The translations under genes were made by a program, and so were the position numbers. A stretch of DNA of 37,341 nucleotides from Patescibacteria group bacterium (GTDB lineage Bacteria > Patescibacteriota > Patescibacteriia > Patescibacteriales > BS150m-G62), in contig JADHVC010000009.1 in NCBI GenBank assembly GCA_016784175.1, positions 1 to 37,341 of the forward strand, written 5' to 3'. A model generated the notes under the pieces. It searched no databases and was not told the origin of the DNA. It saw only the letters and a list, made by a program, of their open reading frames with translations. Positions 24,233 to 31,810 of this stretch are shown piece by piece; position 1 is the first letter of the stretch, and the number at the start of each line of letters is the position of its first letter.

Positions 24233-26341
24233 CTACTTTCGTTTTTCTTTAATTTCATTTGCTACATTATTTGGTACTTCTTGGTAGTGTGAAAATTCCA
24301 TTGAGTAACTAGCTCTACCCTGTGTCATCGATCGCAACTGAGTTGCATACCCAAACATGTTTGCCAACGGAACCTTTGCCTTAATCAATTTAACTTGACC
24401 CTGATCAAACATCTCATCAATTTGTCCCCTCTTTGAATTTAAATCACCAATCACATCTCCCATAGAAATCTCTGGAGTTACTACATCAACTTTCATAATC
24501 GGTTCTAAAATCACAGCATCAGCTCTAATAACAGCTTCTCTGAATGCCATCGAGCCAGCCATCTTGAATGCAGATTCATTTGAGTCAACATCATGGTAGG
24601 ATCCATCATAAACTGTTGCCTTAATATTTATCAAAGGATAACCAGCAAGCACACCACGATCCATAGCTTCTCTAACACCTTTACCAATAGCTGGAATATA
24701 TTCTCTTGGAATAGAGCCTCCTTTAACTCCATCAATAAATTCAAAGTTTTTAGCTTCCTTGCTCTTACCTTCGTCTTCACCCTCAACATGAACAAGTGGC
24801 TCAATTTTAATCCAACAATGACCATATTGTCCTCTTCCACCAGACTGTTTAACATACTTACCTTCAGCTTCAGCTGACCGTTTAATTGTTTCTCTATATG
24901 AAACTTGTGGTTGACCGATGTTAGCTTCAACACCAAATTCTCTTTTCATTCTGTCAACAATAATATCCAAATGCAATTCGCCCATTCCAGAAATTAATGT
25001 TTGCCCTGTTTCTTCGTCCGATCTTACTTTAAATGTAGGATCTTCTTCTGCTAATTTTGACAATGCCATACCCATTTTTTCTTGATCAGCTTTTGTTTTT
25101 GGCTCCACAGAAATAGATATGACAGGCTCAGGAAAATTGATTGATTCTAAAAGTACGAGTCGTGATTCATCACAAAGAGTATTACCGGTTGTTGTTTCCT
25201 TTAAACCGATTACAGCAGCAATTTCACCCGCATAAACTTCGTCAACTTCCTCTCGATGATTAGCATGCATCCTAACAATACGACCGATTCTCTCCTTCTT
25301 ACCTGTTTTTATATTTACCACATAAGAACCCGCTTTTAAAACTCCTGCGTAAATTCTAACAAAACAAAGTTTTCCAACGAATGGATCTGTTGCTATTTTA
25401 AATGCTAGTCCAGCGAAAGGCTCATCGTCAACTGGATTTACAGCAATCTTCTTTTCTGGATCATTTGGATCGCAACCAATTAAAGCTGGCACATCCAATG
25501 GAGATGGAAGATATTCAGTAACAGCATCTAACATGAACTGGACTCCTTTGTTTTTTAAAGCTGTTCCACACATAACAGGCACTATCCTGTTAATAATTAC
25601 AGCCTTTCTTAGCTCTCTTTTTAAAATTTCCACTGGAATTTCTTCTCCAGCCAAATATTTATCCATTAAATCTTCATCTTCCTCCACAATAGCTTCAATT
25701 AATCTATTTCTATATTCTTCTACCTTTTCAACCATATCAGCAGGTACAAGTGTGTCTTCCCACTTAGTTCCTAGATCATCCAAATATATTCTAGATTGTT
25801 TAGTAAATAAGTCGATTATGCCTTTAAAATTCTCTTCAGTACCAATTGGTAGTTGTATTGGATAAGCATTTTTTGTTAATCGCTCATGAATTGAATTTAA
25901 ATCTTTATAAAAATCTGCACCTGTTCTGTCCAATTTATTAATAAAAGCAATTCTTGGCACTTTATATTTATCTGCTTGATGCCAAACCGTTTCTGATTGA
26001 GGTTCTACTCCAGCTACACCATCAAAAAGTACAACTCCACCATCTAGCACACGCAAGGATCGCTCCACTTCTGCTGTAAAGTCTACATGCCCTGGAGTAT
26101 CGATAATATTTATACGATAATCTTTCCAAAAACAAGTAGTAGCTGCAGAAGTAATGGTAATACCTCGCTCTTGCTCCTGTTCCATCCAATCCATTTCTGC
26201 TGCTCCTTCGTGCACTTCACCAATCTTATGCTTTTTACCTGTATAAAAAAGAATACGCTCTGTTGTTGTGGTTTTTCCAGCATCAATATGCGCAATAATA
26301 CCAATGTTACGTGTTTTATCTAATGAATATTCTCGTTGCAT
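24233..26341 (-). CDS. fusA: elongation factor G
   Basis: A 702-residue translocase GTPase. G-motifs: [15 protein letters not shown] (P-loop), [16 protein letters not shown] (G3), [10 protein letters not shown] (G4). Domains II-V follow in full, including the domain IV loop region [15 protein letters not shown] and the end [13 protein letters not shown]-like [17 protein letters not shown]. Length is typical (about 700). It follows rpsG after about 120 nt that hold a weak hairpin. Confidence 0.98.
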   Translation of the reverse strand: MQREYSLDKTRNIGIIAHIDAGKTTTTERILFYTGKKHKIGEVHEGAAEMDWMEQEQERGITITSAATTCFWKDYRINIIDTPGHVDFTAEVERSLRVLDGGVVLFDGVAGVEPQSETVWHQADKYKVPRIAFINKLDRTGADFYKDLNSIHERLTKNAYPIQLPIGTEENFKGIIDLFTKQSRIYLDDLGTKWEDTLVPADMVEKVEEYRNRLIEAIVEEDEDLMDKYLAGEEIPVEILKRELRKAVIINRIVPVMCGTALKNKGVQFMLDAVTEYLPSPLDVPALIGCDPNDPEKKIAVNPVDDEPFAGLAFKIATDPFVGKLCFVRIYAGVLKAGSYVVNIKTGKKERIGRIVRMHANHREEVDEVYAGEIAAVIGLKETTTGNTLCDESRLVLLESINFPEPVISISVEPKTKADQEKMGMALSKLAEEDPTFKVRSDEETGQTLISGMGELHLDIIVDRMKREFGVEANIGQPQVSYRETIKRSAEAEGKYVKQSGGRGQYGHCWIKIEPLVHVEGEDEGKSKEAKNFEFIDGVKGGSIPREYIPAIGKGVREAMDRGVLAGYPLINIKATVYDGSYHDVDSNESAFKMAGSMAFREAVIRADAVILEPIMKVDVVTPEISMGDVIGDLNSKRGQIDEMFDQGQVKLIKAKVPLANMFGYATQLRSMTQGRASYSMEFSHYQEVPNNVANEIKEKRK

Positions 26342-26386
26342 AAATAGTTTATTATTTAAATTTAAAATTATTTAAAAAATATTATT

Positions 26387-26422
26387 CAAACAAAAGTCCA
26401 CCAACCAATTATGTCGGTGGGC
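26387..26422 (-). terminator. weak intercistronic hairpin between rpsG and fusA
   Basis: CCACC (26398-26402) pairs with GGTGG (26416-26420), followed on the - strand by ACTTTTGTTTG. Stem and T-run are both weak, so it could trim expression of the downstream genes but is unlikely to end the transcript fully. Confidence 0.35.
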
Positions 26423-26465
26423 CTTCTCTTTTGCAGTATTTTTTATCTGCATTTTTTTTACAATA

Positions 26466-26933
26466 TTATCTTGCGTAATGCGCAAAAGCTTTATTAGCTT
26501 CAGCCATTCTGTGTACATCTTCACGCTTTTTAACTGCTGCTCCTTCGTCTTGACTTGCGTCAAGTATCTCTCTTGCTAGTCTTTCAAACATTGGTTTACC
26601 TTTACGTGCTTTTGCTGCGTCAATCAACCACTTACAACCCAAACCAAATCTTCGTTCTCCTCTTACTTGAAAAGGTACTTGATAGTTACCACCACCAACA
26701 CGCTTACCACGAATTTCCATGATTGGAGCTACCTTTTTTAAAGCTTTATTAAAAATGTGTCTTGGATCTTGCTTTGTTTCTTTTTTAATAATTTCAAAAG
26801 CATCATAAACAATACCCTCTGCAATAGTTTTTTTTCCAGACTGCATAATGTAATTTATAAACTTAGCAACATGTATGTCACCGTACTTAACATCTCCTTC
26901 TATGATTCTTTTTGGCGCTTGTTTTCCACGCAT
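26466..26933 (-). CDS. rpsG: 30S ribosomal protein uS7
   Basis: A 155-residue assembly initiator of the small-subunit head. It has RVGGGNYQVPFQVRGERR (usual form GGATYQVPVEVR) and the end AVKKREDVHRMAEANKAFAHY. Length matches the short form of E. coli (156). It starts 18 nt after the rpsL stop. Confidence 0.97.
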   Translation of the reverse strand: MRGKQAPKRIIEGDVKYGDIHVAKFINYIMQSGKKTIAEGIVYDAFEIIKKETKQDPRHIFNKALKKVAPIMEIRGKRVGGGNYQVPFQVRGERRFGLGCKWLIDAAKARKGKPMFERLAREILDASQDEGAAVKKREDVHRMAEANKAFAHYAR

Positions 26934-26951
26934 AAATTGATTATTTTTAAA

Positions 26952-27368
26952 TTATTTCTTTTTATCTTTCTTAACTCCATATTTAGACCTACCTTTTTTT
27001 CTATTCTCTACACCTTGAGAGTCATAACAACCTCTAACCACCTTAAATCGAACACCACCCAAGTCTTTTGTTTTTCCACCCTTAACCATAACAATAGAGT
27101 GCTCTTGTAAGTTATGTCCCATTCCTGGGATATAAGCTGTAATTTCTTGACCATTCGAAAGTCTAACACGAGCAATCTTACGCAAAGCTGAGTTTGGCTT
27201 CTTTGGTGTCGTTGTTGTTACCTTTAAACATACCCCTCTTTTAAAAGGAGATCTGATAAGTCTTTTTTTTCTATGCAACCCGTCAAGCATTATTGTTAAG
27301 GCCGGAGTTTTATCTTTTACTATTTTTGTTTTGCGTCCATTACGGACCAACTGATTTATTGTTGGCAT
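26952..27368 (-). CDS. rpsL: 30S ribosomal protein uS12
   Basis: A 138-residue decoding-centre protein. Lys in PKKPNSAL and the Lys-Asp of KDL (101-102) that affect streptomycin response are kept. The next residues read KDLGGVR (residue 104 Gly) where nearly all bacteria have KDLPGVR, the position of E. coli Pro90. [11 protein letters not shown] also replaces the usual [11 protein letters not shown]. The extra length over E. coli (124) is mostly a basic C-terminal tail. It is the first gene of the main operon, behind the promoter at 27447-27473. Confidence 0.96.
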   Translation of the reverse strand: MPTINQLVRNGRKTKIVKDKTPALTIMLDGLHRKKRLIRSPFKRGVCLKVTTTTPKKPNSALRKIARVRLSNGQEITAYIPGMGHNLQEHSIVMVKGGKTKDLGGVRFKVVRGCYDSQGVENRKKGRSKYGVKKDKKK

Positions 27369-27446
27369 TTAAAATTTCATTAAAAATTACGAATAATATC
27401 TTTTTCATAATTAAAGCATATTTCATATTATTCAAACTGTTTACAG

Positions 27447-27473
27447 ATTATCAAAGCAAATTTAGTTCGTCAA
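27447..27473 (-). promoter_or_regulatory. promoter of the rpsL operon
   Basis: Read on the - strand: TTGACG (27468-27473), 15-nt spacer, GATAAT (27447-27452). The short spacer is a weakness. The -35 box lies 3 bp from the -35 box of the divergent lipoprotein promoter. Confidence 0.55.
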
Positions 27474-27476
27474 GTA

Positions 27477-27505
27477 TTGACAGGTTATCTAAAGTATGAT
27501 ACAAT
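27477..27505 (+). promoter_or_regulatory. near-consensus promoter of the lipoprotein gene
   Basis: Perfect TTGACA (27477-27482), 17-nt spacer and TACAAT (27500-27505), preceded by TG (extended -10). This is one of the strongest promoters in the window. It overlaps the upstream part of the open frame, showing that the start codon must lie further right. Confidence 0.85.
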
Positions 27506-27549
27506 TTTTTTACCGAACATTAACAACTGAATATGGGGAGCATTACACA

Positions 27550-28551
27550 ATGACACACAGAATGCAAGCGAAGATATTACATCATTTTATTGGTCTATTA
27601 TTTATGTTGCTTTTTCTAGCAGCATGCGGTGGTGGAGGTAGTGGCGGAGGCGGAGGCTACGCAGAAGGTCCAAAAGACAAGCCGACATCAGTGGTTGAAC
27701 CGGAGCCGGTATTAATCGATTCCATTACACCGGATGATGTCTGGTTTGATGGGTCATCACTTGTCATTGGTCATCTTTTTGCCAAATTTGACGAAGCAAC
27801 TCAAAGCGGTTTTAACGCAGGCACCTATACCGTGATGGCCAAAAACATTGCAGGATATGTCAAGGTCAATACTGATCGAGATAGTAATGGATGGATTGAC
27901 CTTACCGCACTATTCTCCAATGAAGCCCCAGGAATCATGCGTTTCAAAGTTGACGTCTATGAAACCCCTGGTGTAGATGAGGAATCAAACACAAAAAAAT
28001 ATGTAACCTATTTTCCTGGCGGAGAAGAATATGGTGAACTGTATCGTCAAGATACCAACGGTGACTGGGTAATGTGTGTCAGAAGAAGTGGGGATGGCTT
28101 TTTTTCCTTCTGCGATAAAAGTATGATTGTTGAGCCGATAGCTGAAATCGTCAATGTAAGCATCACCGACTCATCTACCTTGTCAATAAGAGGTTTTGTC
28201 GCCAAATTCGACGAAGAGACACAAACCGGCTTGGGTAACCATGGACTTATCGCAAGAGCGAAGAGAGTTCAGGGAGGTTACGAAACCTATTCTAATGTCG
28301 ACATAGACGAGCAAGGCAGCGGCCGCATCAACCTCGCAACGCTCTTCGAGAACGAGCCCGCCGGCGTAAAACAGTTCAAGATTGATGTCTACGACGATTC
28401 GTTCAACTATGTCACCTGGTTTCCTGGCGGAGAAGAATATGGTGAACTGTATCGTCTAGATACTAACGGCGAATGGAATGCGACTGTTATCAAGACCGAG
28501 AACGGAACATATGAATTTGCTTCGCCATACGGATTGGTACAAGTTGAATAA
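27550..28551 (+). CDS. secreted lipoprotein with two tandem ~136-residue repeats
   Basis: A 333-residue predicted lipoprotein. A basic start, a hydrophobic stretch and the lipobox LAAC (Cys26) are followed by a Gly-rich linker (GGGGSGGGGG). Two repeats follow, each ending in FPGGEEYGELYR, DTNG and W, with FAKFDE and FKVDVY or FKIDVY in order. I do not recognise the repeat fold; it looks rich in beta strand. The ATG at 27550 has a GGGGAG Shine-Dalgarno; the frame is open to 27496 but that part is promoter. The gene is much more GC-rich than its neighbours (one sampled 60-nt line is 60% GC against 25% in a native line), suggesting transfer. It is divergent from rpsL and ends at a strong terminator. 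Confidence 0.8.
   Translation: MTHRMQAKILHHFIGLLFMLLFLAACGGGGSGGGGGYAEGPKDKPTSVVEPEPVLIDSITPDDVWFDGSSLVIGHLFAKFDEATQSGFNAGTYTVMAKNIAGYVKVNTDRDSNGWIDLTALFSNEAPGIMRFKVDVYETPGVDEESNTKKYVTYFPGGEEYGELYRQDTNGDWVMCVRRSGDGFFSFCDKSMIVEPIAEIVNVSITDSSTLSIRGFVAKFDEETQTGLGNHGLIARAKRVQGGYETYSNVDIDEQGSGRINLATLFENEPAGVKQFKIDVYDDSFNYVTWFPGGEEYGELYRLDTNGEWNATVIKTENGTYEFASPYGLVQVE
28012..28048 (+). repeat. 37-bp exact direct repeat, copy 1
   Basis: A 37-bp tract encoding the FPGGEEYGELYR motif recurs without mismatch at 28420-28456, 408 bp (136 codons) downstream, in the second protein repeat. Confidence 0.85.
28420..28456 (+). repeat. 37-bp exact direct repeat, copy 2
   Basis: Second exact copy of the tract at 28012-28048. 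Sequence on either side differs between the two protein repeats. Confidence 0.85.
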
Positions 28552-28593
28552 AAAAAACACCAACCAACAAAAATAATAATTCGAACACTAACA

Positions 28594-28624
28594 CGGAGCC
28601 TGAAACATGGCTCCGATTTTTTTT
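28594..28624 (+). terminator. intrinsic terminator of the lipoprotein gene
   Basis: Perfect 7-bp stem CGGAGCC (28594-28600) with GGCTCCG (28609-28615), an 8-nt loop and eight T at 28617-28624. Confidence 0.9.
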
Positions 28625-28650
28625 ATGTTTTTACATAGAGGTTGAAGCAA

Positions 28651-29721
28651 TTAGCCCCTTAAGCTCTTCATTAATTTTGCATAAAACTCTAGATTATTTA
28701 AGCTAGCTAACCTAGAACCAAAAGAATCTTTAATTTTAAATAAGTGATGTAGGTACGCTTTTGAGTAAGTTCTTAACTCATCGATCGTTGAATCATCCTG
28801 AACTACAGAAAAATCGTCTTTAAATTTTGCATTTAAAATATTTTCAACAGCTAAATTTGCTTCAACTAAAGTATTTAAATGCTTATACAGCCTACCATGA
28901 CGACCTTCTCTGGTCGGTATAACGCAATCAAACATATCCCATCCAAGTTTATAGCATTCAATAATGTCTTCTGGCTTACCCACGCCTAGTGCAAACCTTA
29001 ACTTATCCTCTGGAATCAAATTGGCTGTATAGGCAAGCACCTCTCTCAATAAGCTCCCTAAGTTATCCACAGGCATTGCTCCATAACCATACCCATCAAA
29101 CCCAATTTTTATTAAATCTTCAGCACATTTTTTTCGCAAGTCTAAAAACTCCCCACCTTGGATTACTCCAAAAAGCAAAGGTCGTTCATCAACTGTAATT
29201 TTTCTATTTTTAATTTGCGCTTCGAATTCTTGCTTACATCTTTTTGCCCAATTGATTGTATGATCAACCGCATCATCAATTTCTTTTTTACTTGCATCGT
29301 TAGGTGGGCAATCATCCAAACAAACCATCATATCCACGCCCAAGTCAAACTGAATTTGAATCGATTTTTCTGGCGTAAGTTCATGTAGAGCGCCGTTTAT
29401 AGGAGACTTAAATACAACTTTGTCGCTGTAAATTTTACCCATGTCTTTATTGCGATGTATTAACGAGAATACCTGGAACCCCCCGGAATCTGACAAAATT
29501 GGTCCATCCCAACCCATAAACGCATGGATTCCACCTGCCTTTTTAATAACCTCAATCCCTGGTTGCAAATACAAATGATAGGTATTAACGCATATTGCCT
29601 CTATCCCTGTTTGCTTTATATCCGACACACTCAAGCCCTTCACAAGCCCCCTAGTTGCGTCTGGCATAAAAAAGGGAGTAACAACACTCCCATGTTTAGT
29701 TTCTATATTTATTTTTCTCAT
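28651..29721 (-). CDS. tgt: tRNA-guanine transglycosylase lacking its zinc cysteines
   Basis: A 356-residue enzyme that swaps guanine 34 of GUN-anticodon tRNAs for a queuosine precursor. The catalytic Asp in SDSGG (D78), the substrate loop FGVIQGG, and the second catalytic Asp before CVIPTREGRHG are present. The C-terminal zinc site normally has CxCxxC before NYSRAYLHHL; here the stretch reads DDSTIDELRTYSKAYLHHL, so all three Cys are absent though the His remains. The region was checked codon by codon and has no frame slip. It may rely on another way to stabilise this domain. It starts 14 nt after the DUF11-like gene and is last in the glycosyltransferase operon. Confidence 0.92.
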   Translation of the reverse strand: MRKINIETKHGSVVTPFFMPDATRGLVKGLSVSDIKQTGIEAICVNTYHLYLQPGIEVIKKAGGIHAFMGWDGPILSDSGGFQVFSLIHRNKDMGKIYSDKVVFKSPINGALHELTPEKSIQIQFDLGVDMMVCLDDCPPNDASKKEIDDAVDHTINWAKRCKQEFEAQIKNRKITVDERPLLFGVIQGGEFLDLRKKCAEDLIKIGFDGYGYGAMPVDNLGSLLREVLAYTANLIPEDKLRFALGVGKPEDIIECYKLGWDMFDCVIPTREGRHGRLYKHLNTLVEANLAVENILNAKFKDDFSVVQDDSTIDELRTYSKAYLHHLFKIKDSFGSRLASLNNLEFYAKLMKSLRG

Positions 29722-29735
29722 ATGTTATTTGCGTA

Positions 29736-31787
29736 CTATCTAACAATTCCGTCGCTTTCGGCTATTTCATCATCACTTAATTTTGTTGTTTTAGCGTTCG
29801 TAGATATATTAATTTTTGAATTAGTAACTTTATCTTGCGCGCTAATTGAGGTTCCTGTCAATAGAACCATTACTTTACCTTTATCACCTTCGGTAGGTCT
29901 AACATTTATATCAAACTCAGCAACGCCATCAATTTCAGCTATTGGTAAGTCTCCGATACTCCAAACTACTTCATTCGTTGTACCATCAAAATGCATATTA
30001 CCGATATTTGGCTCAAAGCTTTTTACCCAAGTAACATTAGCAGCTAATTTGGTTTTAATCTTTAATCCAGAGACCTTATGCAAATTATTTGTCACTCGCC
30101 AATATACCCGATAAATAGTGTCCTCATTAACTTTTGGTGGTATTGGCCCAAGACCAACAGCAATATTATCATCATTAAAATAACGGACATTTTCACTCAA
30201 CAACAAATCGCTATTTAATTTAACTTTTATAACATTACTTTTTGTGTCCTCTGTTTCTGGTGGTGTGCTTGTTCCAGAAAAACCAAGACTATATTGTGCA
30301 TAACTATCAATCTCGAACTTACTGATCTTATTAATTTTAGATTTTAAGTCTTTCAAACTTGAAACATTAATAGAAAAATCAATTACCCCTTCGTCTTTGC
30401 TTTTAATAGATTTTAACGTAGGTAGTTCTCTATAAGTCCAGCTTATAGCACCATCTCTCACTACTCCCTCTTGTTTTGACTTAAAGCTAGACCAATTAAG
30501 AACATCGCTATTAAGTACGGCCATAACAACAGCATCGTGCACATCAGCCTCTCCTTGGTTAGAATAGATCAAAGAATAATTTAAGGTATCACCAAAACTA
30601 GCTCCTTGCTCGCCCGTTGAACCGTTCAAAATCAAGCTAATATTAAAATCATTTTTAACAACATGAAGCGTCAAATCTTCTTGATAAAACTGTCTAGTTT
30701 TACCAATTTCTGGTTTTATCTCAAAGCTTAGTCGCAAATCCTCCTCCTTGTTTACCTTATTTAAAACCTTAAACTCAACTATTATCTCACTTAAGCCCTT
30801 ATCGATTCCTAATATATCCCAAGTCGACTCGCTAATCTTTTCTACATATGCGACTACTAACTCATCGCCACCATCTTGATTGTCTGATTCTACAGCATCC
30901 TTAACACCCTTAACGCTAAGAATTTCAATATCTTCTTTGGGGTCTATTCTTAATGTAAAATTATTAATATAGTTATTTTCTTCCTTGTTTAATTTTATTT
31001 TTAAACTTGAATTTTGGCCCGCCATAATGTTTTGTTCGGCCTCAAACACAAAGCTAAGTCCAGTATTGTTTATAACACTCTCAAGTGCTTGCTCACGCCT
31101 AAATTCTGCTTCTGAATTCTCTGGACTCCAAGTCATATTTACCAAAACTATTTCTTTTTTTTCTTTTCTACCAATCAATCTTCCTCTTATTTCAATACTA
31201 CCGCTTCCACCAGCTAGAACGCGAGATATTTTATACAACGTATTATCTCCTTCTAGTGCAGGCGAACTATCAATAAACAAAAAATCCTCCGGGTAAACTA
31301 TTTTTATTTCTACGTTTTCCAAAGCAACAGCAGTCGGATTTGAATATTTAACCTCATAAACAATATCCTCTAGAACAGACACATTAGTAGGTCCAATCAA
31401 ACTTAAACTAACATTATCGACCGCTCCACCAGCAACAAAGACAAAAGTATAATAACCCCACACACCAGAAACCAAAACTACAAAAACCGTTAAAAGCGAG
31501 AAAAACCATCCTATCATGCCCATACTTATTTTTTTATCCAAAATATTGATATTTTTTTTCTCACCATCCTCACTTTCATAAATCCTAGCTAAACCTTTCT
31601 CCATTTCATCGTCTTTTTTTTGCACCTCAATGTACTTCTCAAACTCCTGAACATCTTCATCGCTCGGAATATTTCTTTTTACAAATTCATACAAGCTAGA
31701 TTCTTTCTTTCTAACAACTAGATTTTCACTAGTCTCGCCTTTTTTAATATTTTTACTTTGCTTTACTTCCTTGTCGCTATTTGACAT
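29736..31787 (-). CDS. membrane-anchored DUF11-like surface protein
   Basis: A 683-residue protein. Residues 1-88 are charged and cytoplasmic; 90-120 form one membrane segment; the rest lies outside. The exterior is a chain of beta-rich units resembling DUF11/conserved-repeat domains, for example YEVKYSNPTAVALENVEIKI, NYSLIYSNQGEADVHDAVV and VYWRVTNNLHKVSGLKIKT, each with a pattern of boundary speech such as ALEN or VHD before paired strands. I see no enzyme motif. It starts 23 nt after the DUF4012 gene and precedes tgt, suggesting a role in the cell envelope or surface layer; this is inferred from context. Confidence 0.75.
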   Translation of the reverse strand: MSNSDKEVKQSKNIKKGETSENLVVRKKESSLYEFVKRNIPSDEDVQEFEKYIEVQKKDDEMEKGLARIYESEDGEKKNINILDKKISMGMIGWFFSLLTVFVVLVSGVWGYYTFVFVAGGAVDNVSLSLIGPTNVSVLEDIVYEVKYSNPTAVALENVEIKIVYPEDFLFIDSSPALEGDNTLYKISRVLAGGSGSIEIRGRLIGRKEKKEIVLVNMTWSPENSEAEFRREQALESVINNTGLSFVFEAEQNIMAGQNSSLKIKLNKEENNYINNFTLRIDPKEDIEILSVKGVKDAVESDNQDGGDELVVAYVEKISESTWDILGIDKGLSEIIVEFKVLNKVNKEEDLRLSFEIKPEIGKTRQFYQEDLTLHVVKNDFNISLILNGSTGEQGASFGDTLNYSLIYSNQGEADVHDAVVMAVLNSDVLNWSSFKSKQEGVVRDGAISWTYRELPTLKSIKSKDEGVIDFSINVSSLKDLKSKINKISKFEIDSYAQYSLGFSGTSTPPETEDTKSNVIKVKLNSDLLLSENVRYFNDDNIAVGLGPIPPKVNEDTIYRVYWRVTNNLHKVSGLKIKTKLAANVTWVKSFEPNIGNMHFDGTTNEVVWSIGDLPIAEIDGVAEFDINVRPTEGDKGKVMVLLTGTSISAQDKVTNSKINISTNAKTTKLSDDEIAESDGIVR

Positions 31788-31810
31788 GTTATATTTTTAA
31801 ATTTTAAAAA

